Shown here piece after piece: positions 16,124 through 25,091 of a stretch of DNA of 64,000 nucleotides. Source of the stretch: Salinivenus sp. (GTDB lineage Bacteria; Bacteroidota; Rhodothermia; Rhodothermales; Salinibacteraceae); the NCBI GenBank assembly GCA_018609755.1, contig JAHENZ010000049.1:24771-88770 (forward strand), in the 5' to 3' direction. Under the pieces are notes generated by a model. That model did no database searches. It was not told the DNA's origin and saw only the letters and a list, made by a program, of their open reading frames with translations. Numbering within the stretch: position 1 is the first letter of the stretch; the number at the start of each line of letters is the position of its first letter. The position numbers and the translations under genes are program-made.

Positions 16124-17428
16124 TTACCACACGTCGTCAACTGTGAGTTCCTCCGATCCGTAGAGGTAGTACTGAAGGTATTCGTTTCGGAATTTTCCCT
16201 GTGGGTCGTACGTGGCGAGGAGATCCTTAAAGTCGTCCAGCCGATCGTACTTTGCCCGAAGCGTTTCGGGCGACATGGTGAATACCTTCCCCCAGTGCGG
16301 TCGCGGGTCGTAGGGGCGGAGGGCCTCCTCGATCTGTGGTAGCATCCGCTTCAGGGCGTCGGGATGCTGCTTCCAGGTAAAGTGGAAGGCGGTTTTCGGC
16401 TCCCCGTGGGCCGGGCTCATCCAGAGGTCGTCAGCATCGATGAGGCGCACCTCGGAAATCAACAGGTGCGGGACAATCTCCCCGGCCAATCTCGCAATCG
16501 CCTCGTACGCCTCTACTGAGTGCTGGCGCGGGACAAAATACTCCGTCTGTAGCTCCTCCCCGCTGCTGGGCGTGAACCCCATCTTAAAGTGCGGAAGGCG
16601 GTTATACCACGGCCCCGGCCGTCCGAACTGGTCGGTACAAAACGCCGGATCCCCACCAGGGACGGGATGCATTTTCGTATCGGCCGGAACGGCCCCAAAG
16701 AAATCGGACGCCGGCTCTCTCGAGCTATTGGATCGCTTCTGCTTTCTCCACACCTGATTTACGGTGTCGTCCTGGTAGTCGGTGAAAAGGCTGACGCTGT
16801 AGCCACTCCTCATGATCTCGTCGAAGTACTCGCGCAGCGACGACACGGGCAGGTCCCGGTATACGTGCTGCCGCACCTCAAACGAGGGGACGAGGTCAAG
16901 CCGTACGTTCGTGACGAGGCCGAGACCGCCCAGATGGACGGGCACCCCGCCAAACACCTCTCCATCCGTTTCGCGCGTGAGAGTCACGAGGTCGCCGTCC
17001 GCATCGATGAACTCGACCCCCGATACGGCCATAGCCATATTCTGATTGTGAGCGCCGGAGCCGTGGGTCGCCGTTGCAGCAGCACCTACGATGGAGATGT
17101 GTGGCAAAGACGCCAGATTGGAGAGGCCGTACCCCTGCTCGTCGAGCGTTTCGCAGATCTGTCCATAGCTGGCCCCGGCCTGGATCGTCGCCGTGCCCAC
17201 ATCCTCGTCAATCGACTCAATCGCATCCAGCGCGCGAAGAGAAATCTGCGCCTGTTGACTGTCGGCGATCCGATTAAAGCAGTGCCGCGTACCAAGGGGA
17301 CGGATGCGGTCGCTCTGGGCAACGATGTCCTGTGCCTCGGAAATGGACGTTGGTTGGTAGAGCTGTGGGGCCCGATACGCAAGATTCTCGGCCCAATTCG
17401 TTTCTGCCATAGAGGTGCGGTCGATCAT
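16124..17428 (-). CDS. FAD-dependent alditol oxidase / aldonolactone oxidase family
   Basis: A 434-residue VAO-family flavoprotein (Streptomyces alditol oxidase AldO is 418). The probable covalent FAD attachment is H49 in PLGTRHCFNRIADS. The FAD-binding PP loop continues with GASYGQICETL and ATATHGSGAHN, and the C-terminal half has HWGKVFTMSP and GKFRNEYLQYYL, as in AldO. Such enzymes oxidise xylitol, sorbitol or glycerol, or aldonolactones, at C1 and release H2O2. The ATG at 17428 has AAAGGTGG eleven bases upstream and was chosen; 17410 is an alternative. It follows glgA by 43 bases, so may share its transcript. Confidence 0.82.
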   Translation of the reverse strand: MIDRTSMAETNWAENLAYRAPQLYQPTSISEAQDIVAQSDRIRPLGTRHCFNRIADSQQAQISLRALDAIESIDEDVGTATIQAGASYGQICETLDEQGYGLSNLASLPHISIVGAAATATHGSGAHNQNMAMAVSGVEFIDADGDLVTLTRETDGEVFGGVPVHLGGLGLVTNVRLDLVPSFEVRQHVYRDLPVSSLREYFDEIMRSGYSVSLFTDYQDDTVNQVWRKQKRSNSSREPASDFFGAVPADTKMHPVPGGDPAFCTDQFGRPGPWYNRLPHFKMGFTPSSGEELQTEYFVPRQHSVEAYEAIARLAGEIVPHLLISEVRLIDADDLWMSPAHGEPKTAFHFTWKQHPDALKRMLPQIEEALRPYDPRPHWGKVFTMSPETLRAKYDRLDDFKDLLATYDPQGKFRNEYLQYYLYGSEELTVDDVW

Positions 17429-17471
17429 TTCACAGGCATCCACCTTTCCAGCGACGCTTGGGGAGGTGAAA

Positions 17472-18689
17472 TCAGTCGAGAAGTGTTTTGTAGAAGTCGA
17501 GCGTTTGCTCGGCAATGGACCGCCAGCTGAACTGCTCCTCCACGCGTTTCCGAGCAGCCGTGCCCATCGCCGTCCGTCGATCGGCATCGGCCATGAGTGC
17601 GTTTACGCCGTCTGCCAGCCGGCGAGCAAAACCCTCCGGATCTTTTGGCTCCACGGTCTCACCCTCCGTCGGGTCCACGTCCACGAGAAGCCCCGTCTCA
17701 TTCGGCACGACAATCTCCGGAATCCCCCCGACGGCCGAGGCCACCACCGGCGTTTCGCACGCCATGGCCTCAAGATTGATGATGCCGAACGGCTCGTACA
17801 CACTGGGGCAGACGAACACGTCGGCGTGGGTGTACATCGTGATCACGTCCTCACGCGGGAGCATCTCCGCGAGCCACACGATGGGATTGTCGGTCTGGGA
17901 CCGGGCGTTTTCCACGCGCGCCTCCATCTCTTCCCCAATTTCCTCAGTGTCCGGCGCCCCGGCGCAGAGCACCACTTGAATGTCGGGATCGAAGTGGTGA
18001 ATGGCCTCCACGAGGTGCAGGATTCCCTTCTGCCGCGTAATGCGGCCCACGAAGAGGACATAGGGCTGCTCCGGATCCACGCCATACGATTCGAGCACCG
18101 ACGCGTCGGGACGCGGGCGATACTGCTCTACGTCGATCCCGTTATGGATCACCTCCACCCGCTCGGCGGCCACGTCGTAGAGCGACTGCACGTCCTCCTT
18201 CATCGAGCCGGAGACGGCCACCACCCCGTCCGCGTTCTCATAGGCGGTGCGTTCCACCCAGGAGCTCCCTTGATACGCGGTGCCGAGCTGCTCGGCCTTC
18301 CAGGGCCGGTGCGGCTCCAGCGAATGCGTGGTAAGGACGAGTTTCCCGCCAGTGAGCTGCTTCGCGAGGCAGCCGGCCAGGTGCGAGTACCACGTGTGCC
18401 CGTGGACGATGTCGGCGTCCTCGATGGATCCCGCCATGATGAGGTCGCGGGCCATCGCGTCCATAAACTTGGCGTGCCGCTCGTCCTGATGGGGCAGCTC
18501 AAAGTCCGGTTCCACGCCCCGCACCGTCAGGTTGCCATGTTCCTCTTCCTGCTCTCCAAAGCACAGAACCTCCACCTCGTGTGCACCGTCGTCCAGCGCC
18601 GCCAGCTCGCGAGTCAGGTACTCAACATGGACGCCCGCCCCGCCGTACACGTTCGGTGGATACTCGTTGGTGAGGATGGAAATCTTCAT
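17472..18689 (-). CDS. glgA: Glycogen synthase of the actinobacterial type (GlgA/GlgM-like)
   Basis: A 405-residue GT-B glycosyltransferase. The start MKISILTNEYPPNVYGGAGV and the next HVEYLTREL are the hallmark of the short, actinobacterial-type glycogen synthases (about 390-410 residues), not of E. coli GlgA (477). The acceptor and phosphate contacts VLFVGRITRQKG and the donor-binding EPFGIINLEAMACETPVVAS, with its E-x7-E motif, are intact. In mycobacteria the equivalent enzyme (GlgM) makes maltose-1-phosphate from ADP-glucose and glucose-1-phosphate. Which product is made here cannot be read from sequence. It lies downstream of glgC, whose ADP-glucose it would use. Confidence 0.9.
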   Translation of the reverse strand: MKISILTNEYPPNVYGGAGVHVEYLTRELAALDDGAHEVEVLCFGEQEEEHGNLTVRGVEPDFELPHQDERHAKFMDAMARDLIMAGSIEDADIVHGHTWYSHLAGCLAKQLTGGKLVLTTHSLEPHRPWKAEQLGTAYQGSSWVERTAYENADGVVAVSGSMKEDVQSLYDVAAERVEVIHNGIDVEQYRPRPDASVLESYGVDPEQPYVLFVGRITRQKGILHLVEAIHHFDPDIQVVLCAGAPDTEEIGEEMEARVENARSQTDNPIVWLAEMLPREDVITMYTHADVFVCPSVYEPFGIINLEAMACETPVVASAVGGIPEIVVPNETGLLVDVDPTEGETVEPKDPEGFARRLADGVNALMADADRRTAMGTAARKRVEEQFSWRSIAEQTLDFYKTLLD

Positions 18690-18865
18690 GCCGTTGGGAG
18701 TCTAGAACTGGGGCAAGTGACAATGACTGAACGACTTGCTCACTACAACCGGTGGTGTATGTGAGTGAGGGCGCACGGGGGTATGAGCGTCACACATTGA
18801 TGTCGGGCTCTACTCTTCCAAGAGGGCCCATCGTGAACCACGGCCATACTCCCAAACGCACACAC

Positions 18866-20137
18866 TTAAATGATCGTATCGTCCGGGATGACGGTGTTCT
18901 TGGGAATGACGACAATCCCGTCTCGGATGTAGTAGTTATCCTCCTCCGCCTCCTCAATGTTGTCCCGATTTTTAATGATGCAGCGGTCCCCGATGGACAC
19001 GTTCTTGTCGAGAATCGCGCCCTCGACGTACGACTCTTCGCCGATGCCCGGATCCTTCGCCCCCTCGAGGTAACCGATGTCGTCCCGGTCGTGCCAGCGG
19101 TAGTGGTCGGCCCCCATCATCACCGTGTTCTTGAGTGTCGTGTTGTCGCCCACGTACGACCGAATGCCCACCACCGATCGAGAAATCTGGCTGTTCGTGA
19201 CGACGCTCCCTTCGGCAATGAGCGAGTTCTGGACGTACGAACTCAGAATTTTGGCCGGCGGGAGCATCCGCGCATTCGTGTAGAGCGGGCGGTTCTGGTC
19301 GTAGAGGCTGAAGGCGGGACTCGTCTCGGCCAGCATTAGATTCGCTTCGTAGAACGAATCAATGGTTCCGATGTCGCTCCAGTAGTCGGTGAAGGGATAA
19401 CTGGCCACCTTCAGCTTGTCGATGGCCTCCGGGATAATCTGTTTACCGAAGTCGTGGTCGTCTGGATTGGCGTCCAAAAGATCATGGAGCGGCTCCCGGT
19501 CAAAGAGGTAGATGCCCATCGACGCTAAGTAGATGCGCCCCTGATCCTCCAGGTCGTCAGACACCGGGCTTTCCTTACCGTCCAGCTCGTCGGCCGGGGG
19601 CTTCTCGTGAAACTCGGTGATGACGTGCTCGTCGTTCGTCTTGAGAATGCCGAAGGCCGGGGCCTGCTCGGCAGTTACGGGAATGGTGCCGAGCGTCACG
19701 TCGGCCTCCGTCTCTCGATGGTGCTCAATCAGGTTACGGTAGTCCATCGAGTAGAGCTGATCCCCCGAGAGGATGAGCACGTGCCTGTGCCGGTAGCCCT
19801 CGATGTGCGGAATGCTGCGCCGGACCGCGTCGGCCGTCCCCTGAAACCAGTCCTTCGACGACGGAGTCTGCTCGGCCGCAAGTACCGTCACGAAGCCGTT
19901 CGTAAAGCGATCGAACCGGTAACTCTGCGCCAGATGGCGGTTCAGACTCGCCGAGTTAAACTGCGTAAGGACGAAGATGCGCGGAATGTTGGAGTTGATG
20001 CTGTTCGACACCGGCACGTCGATCAGACGATACCGGCCCGCAAGGGGCACGGCGGGCTTAGCACGAAGTTTTGTGAGGGGGTAGAGCCGAGTGCCGGCCC
20101 CGCCGCCGAGAATAATACTGAGAGTCGAAGTATCCAT
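18866..20137 (-). CDS. glgC: Glucose-1-phosphate adenylyltransferase
   Basis: A 423-residue ADP-glucose pyrophosphorylase (usual 410-430). It makes ADP-glucose from ATP and glucose-1-phosphate, the committing step of glycogen synthesis. The nucleotide loop GGGAGTRLYPLTKLRAKPAVP occupies residues 11-31, and GTADAVRR near 101-108 and HVLILSGDQLYSMDY near 119-133 hold the catalytic Asp. EFHEKP and YWSDIGTIDSFYEAN follow in the normal order. The C-terminal left-handed beta-helix (about 295-423) carries allosteric sites. First gene of a likely glgC-glgA-oxidase transcript, although 176 bases separate it from glgA. Confidence 0.95.
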   Translation of the reverse strand: MDTSTLSIILGGGAGTRLYPLTKLRAKPAVPLAGRYRLIDVPVSNSINSNIPRIFVLTQFNSASLNRHLAQSYRFDRFTNGFVTVLAAEQTPSSKDWFQGTADAVRRSIPHIEGYRHRHVLILSGDQLYSMDYRNLIEHHRETEADVTLGTIPVTAEQAPAFGILKTNDEHVITEFHEKPPADELDGKESPVSDDLEDQGRIYLASMGIYLFDREPLHDLLDANPDDHDFGKQIIPEAIDKLKVASYPFTDYWSDIGTIDSFYEANLMLAETSPAFSLYDQNRPLYTNARMLPPAKILSSYVQNSLIAEGSVVTNSQISRSVVGIRSYVGDNTTLKNTVMMGADHYRWHDRDDIGYLEGAKDPGIGEESYVEGAILDKNVSIGDRCIIKNRDNIEEAEEDNYYIRDGIVVIPKNTVIPDDTII

Positions 20138-20265
20138 AACGTCGCCGTCGGATGCGTACGAAGAGATTAAAGAGGAACAGTGGAAACTCCTTTCTGCAAC
20201 CGATCAGGATCGACCGCGAGGGTCAAGAAAGGAACCGGCGTCGTCTGATGCAATAGTTGACCTGT

Positions 20266-20496
20266 CTACCGGAAAATTCGTAGCATCAGATTAAGTAACA
20301 GGGTCAGCACGAGACTCAATACCAGCATCGTTCCGATCGGGACGTACACTCGCACATTGTCCCCACGGTACAGGAGATCCCCCGGCAAATTCCCCAGGTC
20401 CAGAACTCGTCCCAGAAGAAGCACCAGTCCCCCGACCACGACCAACCCAAGTCCCAGGTACACGAGTCCCCGTCCGAGCGTCCCAACATCCATCAT
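20266..20496 (-). CDS. DUF2905 family small membrane protein
   Basis: A 76-residue protein with two membrane segments (about 8-26 and 53-74) and the DUF2905 signature between them: LGNLPGDLLYRGDNVRVYVPIGTM. The family is widespread and of unknown function. The start is the first of two adjacent ATGs at 20496; the frame extends upstream only through the terminal inverted repeat of a 174-bp mobile element whose end lies 13 bases away, so that extension is rejected. The element may have replaced this gene's original promoter. Confidence 0.85.
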   Translation of the reverse strand: MMDVGTLGRGLVYLGLGLVVVGGLVLLLGRVLDLGNLPGDLLYRGDNVRVYVPIGTMLVLSLVLTLLLNLMLRIFR

Positions 20497-20509
20497 CCTG
20501 TATGGTATC

Positions 20510-20683
20510 CTAGTGAGCTTGCACAACTGAAATGCGAGAAATCGCAGATCTCGTAACGCTGTTTCCGTCTGTATCTCCTGCGCGGAATATGCTCGGGATC
20601 GACCGCTGCCAACAAACGCTGACGATTGAGGCGTCAGGGGACCGACGCTCGAAACCGCCAGAGTCGTTGTGCAAGGTCACTAG
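20510..20683. mobile_element. 174-bp MITE-like element, family 1, copy A
   Basis: Bounded by inverted repeats CTAGTGAGCTTGCACAAC (20510-20527) and its complement at 20666-20683 (one mismatch in 18). A second copy of exactly the same length lies in opposite orientation at 52788-52961, about 90% identical by eye. An open frame of roughly 50 codons (with GIDRCQQTLT) is preserved in both copies but matches no family I know. The short size and lack of a transposase make it non-autonomous. The outer CTAG on both sides could be a target duplication, as produced by some IS5-family elements; this is a guess. Confidence 0.75.
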
Positions 20684-20986
20684 CGGAAGTATTTCTCACT
20701 ACGGAAACAGAACCGCCGACCCGTACGAGAGTTTTGCTTCCGTAACGGCATCACACACAACGCCTTCACGTTTTAGAGAGGGGAACCAGACTCCTCGGCA
20801 TTCCCCCGTGCACAATCCGATGAGACCCGAATGCTTTGCGGGAACCACTCCACGGGAGGGCCTCCTCGGTGAGCACTCGTCCGCCGTTCATAAACACTTC
20901 GCCTGTGGACCAAGCCGCGTCCCAAACTCTGTAGGGAATCGTTCGTGAAAGATGCAGCACTGCCCCCGATCAACCGACTGCCCGCC
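20684..20986. other. Spacer between the mobile element and the membrane protein gene
   Basis: About 300 bases with no supported gene. A frame running on from the mobile element to 20948 has no recognisable content. Presumably holds the promoter of the next gene. Confidence 0.4.
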
Positions 20987-21457
20987 ATGGTCCTCCTGAA
21001 GTGGATTCTCGTTATCCTCCACATCATTACCGCCGCCGCATGGTTCGGGATCGGCCTCCGGCTCACTGGGCAGGCGCGAACAGTGCTTGAAGCGGACGGC
21101 GACGCCCGGCGTGCCCTCGCCGACGATGGCCAGCGATCCGTCCGTCTGATGAATATTTTCGTGGTACTGACTCTCGTCTTCTCCCTCGGGGCCTTCGTTG
21201 CGGGCGGACACTTCGAGGCCTATGGGCCCGTGTACCACACCGCGGTTCTGCTCATTGTGATTCTCACCCTCGTACAACTCTTCGTCATTCGTCCGGGCTG
21301 GGCCACCCTGCAATCTGGAGTGAACAGCCCCGATACGGACTCCGATGCTCTAGAGAGTGCCAAAAGCCGGGTGGCCATCGGGACCGGCGTGGGTCACCTG
21401 CTCTGGCTCATCCTCCTCGTACTCATGTTCGCCAACCGTCTCGTGGCTGTGGTGTAA
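20987..21457 (+). CDS. Four-helix integral membrane protein of unknown function
   Basis: A 156-residue protein with four hydrophobic segments, at about 2-22 (LLKWILVILHIITAAAWFGI), 54-72 (IFVVLTLVFSLGAFVAGGH), 80-100 and 133-153. The layout, with a first helix containing His and Trp (LHIITAAAWFG), resembles small DUF2269-like or CopD-like membrane proteins, but I cannot assign it. The frame is open to a GTG at 20945; the ATG at 20987 puts the first helix at the N-terminus and is preferred. Stands alone, converging with the CN hydrolase gene. Confidence 0.65.
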   Translation: MVLLKWILVILHIITAAAWFGIGLRLTGQARTVLEADGDARRALADDGQRSVRLMNIFVVLTLVFSLGAFVAGGHFEAYGPVYHTAVLLIVILTLVQLFVIRPGWATLQSGVNSPDTDSDALESAKSRVAIGTGVGHLLWLILLVLMFANRLVAVV

Positions 21458-21554
21458 ACGCCCGCGTAGAGACTGGTTTGGGTTCACCTGATGAGGGCAG
21501 GAGTATCCCGTAACGATTTCGGACTGACCTCGGCACAAGAATCAGAATACCCGC

Positions 21555-22469
21555 TTACTCCTCTCCCTCCTCTGCCGTCGCCGCTTCGTCTGACGACTCC
21601 ATGGCAAGCACGCCCTGATTGACTGGTGCTGAGTCGGCGAGCCGAACGGCCCCCTCATCGTACTGATCAGGACGTCGGTGCTGCAGGAACAGTTCGCGGG
21701 CAGGAGCCTCCTCGCACTTCTCGAGGTCGATAGACGCCAAGAGAACGATGGCTTGCCCGGACGGCGCCTGAGCCACCACACGTCCGAAGGGGTCCGTCAC
21801 GAGCGAACTGCCCTCAAAGAGCAGATTGTCCTCCCGCCCCACCCGGTTCGCCATGGCACCGAAAAAGCCATGCTGGAACGAGGCCACGCGAAGCTCCGAT
21901 TCATACATGCCGTCGGGCCACTCGCCCGCCGTTCCGGCCTGCGGTACAGCCACTACCTCGGCGTCCTGAAGGGCAAGCGCCCGGAGGTACTCGGGAAAGT
22001 GCCGATCATAGCACGTGGCGACCCCCACGCGACCGACGGCCGTCTCGTACACCGGAGCGCCTGTGTTGCCAGGGGTGTAGTAATCCTGTTCGTAGAAGTG
22101 CTCGTACTGGGGAACGTGCATCATGCGGGTGCACCCGAGCACCGTCCCATCCACATCAATGACCGGAGTGGTGTCGTACGTCTGATCCCCCTCTCGCTCC
22201 AACATGTTAAAGACGACGGCAACCCCAAACTCTTCGGCCATCTCCGATACTGACTCTGTCGTGGGGCCTGGAATCGGCTCAGCAAGGTCAAGCACGTCCT
22301 CGTCGCGCTCCTCCACAGGAATCTGCGGGTAAAACGGGGAGAACGAAAGCTCCGGAAAAACGACGAGGTCCGCCCCGGCGTTGGCGGCGTCTTTGATCGC
22401 GTTGAGGCCTTGTTGAAAGGCCTCGAGCGAGTCATCCGGGAGAAACTGCTGCACAAGAGCTATATCCAT
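21555..22469 (-). CDS. Carbon-nitrogen hydrolase (nitrilase superfamily), catalytic Lys replaced
   Basis: A 304-residue protein of the nitrilase/omega-amidase superfamily, usual length about 260-310. Of the catalytic Glu-Lys-Cys triad, E40 (VVFPELSF) and C153 (VGVATCYDRHFPE) are present. The Lys usually found in 'YRKxH' is M116 (CTRMMHVP). GRVGVATCYDRHFPEYLR and ASFQHGFFGAMANRVG fit N-carbamoyl-amine hydrolases. Either the enzyme is inactive, another Lys substitutes, or this is a branch with a different mechanism. A 78-residue upstream extension of the frame is Arg-rich and overlaps the neighbouring SPOR gene, so the ATG at 22469 is taken. The acidic C-terminal tail is typical of this genome. 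Confidence 0.82.
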   Translation of the reverse strand: MDIALVQQFLPDDSLEAFQQGLNAIKDAANAGADLVVFPELSFSPFYPQIPVEERDEDVLDLAEPIPGPTTESVSEMAEEFGVAVVFNMLEREGDQTYDTTPVIDVDGTVLGCTRMMHVPQYEHFYEQDYYTPGNTGAPVYETAVGRVGVATCYDRHFPEYLRALALQDAEVVAVPQAGTAGEWPDGMYESELRVASFQHGFFGAMANRVGREDNLLFEGSSLVTDPFGRVVAQAPSGQAIVLLASIDLEKCEEAPARELFLQHRRPDQYDEGAVRLADSAPVNQGVLAMESSDEAATAEEGEE

Positions 22470-22518
22470 GGGTCTGGGTCGAACTCGTAGAGCAAAGATG
22501 AAGGTCGAAGATCGAAAC

Positions 22519-22941
22519 TCAAGGGGATGTCGCTTGAGACGACCGACGCTCCGGTGCAATGAACGCATTCGGAAAAGCGGACTGCGCCGCTTGCAACACC
22601 CTACGCGCCTCCGCTCGGGACGCAAACGGCCCAATTCGCACTCGGTAGTACGGTGCTTTCCATTCAATGTGGGCGGGCCGGTCCCCCGAAGATCCTGATT
22701 CAAGGGGACGCGGCTGGATCGATTCGGCCTGCTCGTCCCACCAGGCGAGTGCTGCCCCTAGTGTCTGATGAGCCGTATCTTTTTTCTCTGTCATATCCAA
22801 TTGGACGTGATACACTTTCGCCGATGCGTCCGACTCCGAGGACTCAGACTGGTCTACCGACGGACCCGAGCATGACATTCCCAGGAGCAGGGTCCCGAGC
22901 AGCAGGCCAATCGCGACCGGACGGGGAGCGTGGTGTATCAC
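22519..22941 (-). CDS. SPOR-domain lipoprotein
   Basis: A 140-residue lipoprotein. With a GTG start at 22941 the N-terminus reads MIHHAPRPVAIGLLLGTLLL followed by the lipobox GMSC, a normal type II signal. After a Ser/Asp linker, the C-terminal 35 residues (YYRVRIGPFASRAEARRVLQ and on) form a SPOR domain, which binds denuded peptidoglycan at division sites. The longer frame to 23025 puts 28 hydrophilic residues before the signal and is unlikely. It lies 49 bases upstream of the CN hydrolase gene on the same strand. Confidence 0.75.
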   Translation of the reverse strand: MIHHAPRPVAIGLLLGTLLLGMSCSGPSVDQSESSESDASAKVYHVQLDMTEKKDTAHQTLGAALAWWDEQAESIQPRPLESGSSGDRPAHIEWKAPYYRVRIGPFASRAEARRVLQAAQSAFPNAFIAPERRSSQATSP

Positions 22942-23347
22942 TGGGTAAATGCTCTCGTGATAGAATGGAAGACCTGCAGCGGAAAACGCATCGCGCACAC
23001 TGTGATGCTTTCGTTCTATTTGCACGTGACGTCAATCAACGAGCGCTCGGACTCCCTACCGGAAGGAGCCCCGCAGACGCTCACTTGGCGTAGTGCCATT
23101 ATTTTACCAATTCGTGAACTGAGAAGCCAACAGAACCCTTCTGAACTCCGCCATCCATTGATCCCCTTCCTCCTTCCTTTGAGGATTTCCATTGGGAAAA
23201 GAATAAAATTCTCTTTTCGAAATCCACCCTGTTCCTCCGCCTGATCGTCCAGTCCTGTGCATCCGATAGGCCCTGCGTTGCAATTCGGAGCGCCGTCGCC
23301 GATTATGTGACGTTCGCGACACCTCTCAATGCGCTTCCTCCCCACAG
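22942..23347. other. Divergent intergenic region, no gene seen
   Basis: About 400 bases between the SPOR lipoprotein and the DUF2911 gene. AT-rich around 23100-23230. No supported frame or repeat. Confidence 0.45.
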
Positions 23348-24229
23348 ATGTCTCCTCGTCGAACTCTGCTCTGCGGACTTCTGGTCTTTACCGTTCTGTT
23401 TTGGCTTGGCAATCGCCCCGCAAAGGCCCAAGATCGGGGAGATGCGGTTCCACGGGTGAGCCCCAATGCCACCGTCAGCCAGACCATCGGCATTACGGAC
23501 GTTCGCATCACCTACGGCCGCCCAGGCGTTGAGGGTCGCACCATCTTCAGCAACGACGGATTGGTTCCGTTTGGAGAGGTTTGGCGCACGGGAGCCAACG
23601 AGGCAACCACCATCTCCTTCTCGACTCCTGTGCACATTGAAGGGGATTCCCTGGCCGCGGGTACGTACAGCGTCTTTACGATTCCGGGACGAGACACCTG
23701 GACGATCATTTTCAACAACACGGCTGAGCAGTGGGGAGCATATAATTACGATTCGAGCCAGGATGCGCTTCGGGTAGAGGTCGAGCCGGAGACGGCAGCC
23801 CCCCGTGAGATGCTGTCGTTCTCCTTCCACCACGTCACGGATACCTCTGCCAACGTCCACCTTCACTGGTCCGAAACGCGGGTGCCCTTTGAGATCACGG
23901 TGAACACGCGCGAGATTCTGCGTTCACGGGCGAACGACGCCGTCGCTACGGCCGACGACTGGCGCCAACCGCTTCAATACGTCGGCTATGCCCTTCAGAA
24001 TGAGATCTTACTTGAGGATGCGCTGGATTGGATCAATCGCTCCATCGAGATCGAGGAGCACTTTACGAACCTGCGGATGAAGGCCAACGTGCTTGCTGCC
24101 CTCGGTCAACACAACGCCGCCGTCGAGACGGCAAAGACGGCCCTCGATCGGGCGGAGTCGATGGAGGACTCGCCGGACGGCGTGGAAGAGCTTCGAACGC
24201 AGGTCAAGAACTGGACGTCGCAGATGTGA
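23348..24229 (+). CDS. DUF2911 family secreted protein
   Basis: A 293-residue exported protein. Signal peptide at 1-28 (SPRRTLLCGLLVFTVLFWLG, ending PAKAQ). Residues 35-190 are the DUF2911 domain with its marker stretches ITYGRPGVEGRTIF, PFGEVWRTGANEATTI and AAGTYSVFTIPG, ending in VPFEI. The C-terminal 90 residues are helical and TPR-like (NRSIEIEEHFTNLRMKANVL). The family is common in Bacteroidota and of unknown role. It precedes a lipoprotein and a DUF1614 gene on the same strand with short gaps (54 and 25 bases), so all three may be co-transcribed. Confidence 0.85.
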   Translation: MSPRRTLLCGLLVFTVLFWLGNRPAKAQDRGDAVPRVSPNATVSQTIGITDVRITYGRPGVEGRTIFSNDGLVPFGEVWRTGANEATTISFSTPVHIEGDSLAAGTYSVFTIPGRDTWTIIFNNTAEQWGAYNYDSSQDALRVEVEPETAAPREMLSFSFHHVTDTSANVHLHWSETRVPFEITVNTREILRSRANDAVATADDWRQPLQYVGYALQNEILLEDALDWINRSIEIEEHFTNLRMKANVLAALGQHNAAVETAKTALDRAESMEDSPDGVEELRTQVKNWTSQM

Positions 24230-24283
24230 CGTTCGTCCGGCCGTTTCTCCGCCAGCCAGTCCTTCCATCTTCTCGTGCCCCCC

Positions 24284-25066
24284 ATGCGCCTCGTTGCCGT
24301 TTCCCTCGTCTCCCTCCTCACGCTGATCGGCTGCTCTTCGTCGAGCCCCGACACGCCCCCATCAGCACAAGCTGTCGTCGACAGCGCAATCGTGGCGCAC
24401 GGCGGGAGCACGCTCGACCGGGCGGTCATTTCCTTCACGTTTCGTGGAGACCAGTATCGCCTGCGCCAGGATCAAGGCGACTTCCACTACCGCCGTACGT
24501 ATACCGACTCGACGGGGCAGACGGTCGTGGACGGACTTACGAATGACGGTCCCTATCGAGTCGTGGAGGGCGACACGGTGTCGCTCTCCGATGAGGAGCA
24601 GAGTGCCCTCAGGACGACGGTCAACTCTGTATCCTACTTTGCTCTGCTTCCGCATCCACTTGGAGATCCCGCCGTGCAACCCAGCTATAGCGGGCGAGAC
24701 ACCATTGACGGGGTGCCGTACCACCGGATTCGGGTGACGTTTGAGAAGCAAGGAGGCGGACAGGACTGGCAGGACATCTTCATGTACTGGTTCCGGACGG
24801 ACACCTATGCGATGGACTACCTCTCGTACGCATTCGGCCTGGCCCCCACGGATACCGACACCGGAACGCGGTTTCGGGAGGCGTACAACGTCCGGCGCGT
24901 CAACGGCGTCCGCTTCGCTGACTACATGAATTATACGTCGGACACCCTGAGCTACGACCAGATGCATCAGTACCCGACCCTCTGGACGCAGGATGCTCTG
25001 GAGCTCGTGTCGCGCGTCGAAATCGATAGTGTGAACGTTCGCTCGCTTCCCCCGAGCGATTCATAA
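24284..25066 (+). CDS. Lipoprotein of the DUF6503 type
   Basis: A 260-residue lipoprotein with signal MRLVAVSLVSLLTLIGC, where the lipobox cysteine is C17. The body is beta-rich and LolA-like: VDSAIVAHGGSTLDRAVISF, then a series of strands with YRRTYTDSTG, YFALLPHPLGDPAV and YHRIRVTFEKQGGG. This matches a family of Bacteroidota lipoproteins (DUF6503) of unknown function. The frame starts at a GTG nine bases earlier, but the ATG at 24284 gives the better signal. Likely co-transcribed with the DUF2911 gene. Confidence 0.7.
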   Translation: MRLVAVSLVSLLTLIGCSSSSPDTPPSAQAVVDSAIVAHGGSTLDRAVISFTFRGDQYRLRQDQGDFHYRRTYTDSTGQTVVDGLTNDGPYRVVEGDTVSLSDEEQSALRTTVNSVSYFALLPHPLGDPAVQPSYSGRDTIDGVPYHRIRVTFEKQGGGQDWQDIFMYWFRTDTYAMDYLSYAFGLAPTDTDTGTRFREAYNVRRVNGVRFADYMNYTSDTLSYDQMHQYPTLWTQDALELVSRVEIDSVNVRSLPPSDS

Positions 25067-25091
25067 CTTCCTCCGCTTCCCCTCCGTCGCC

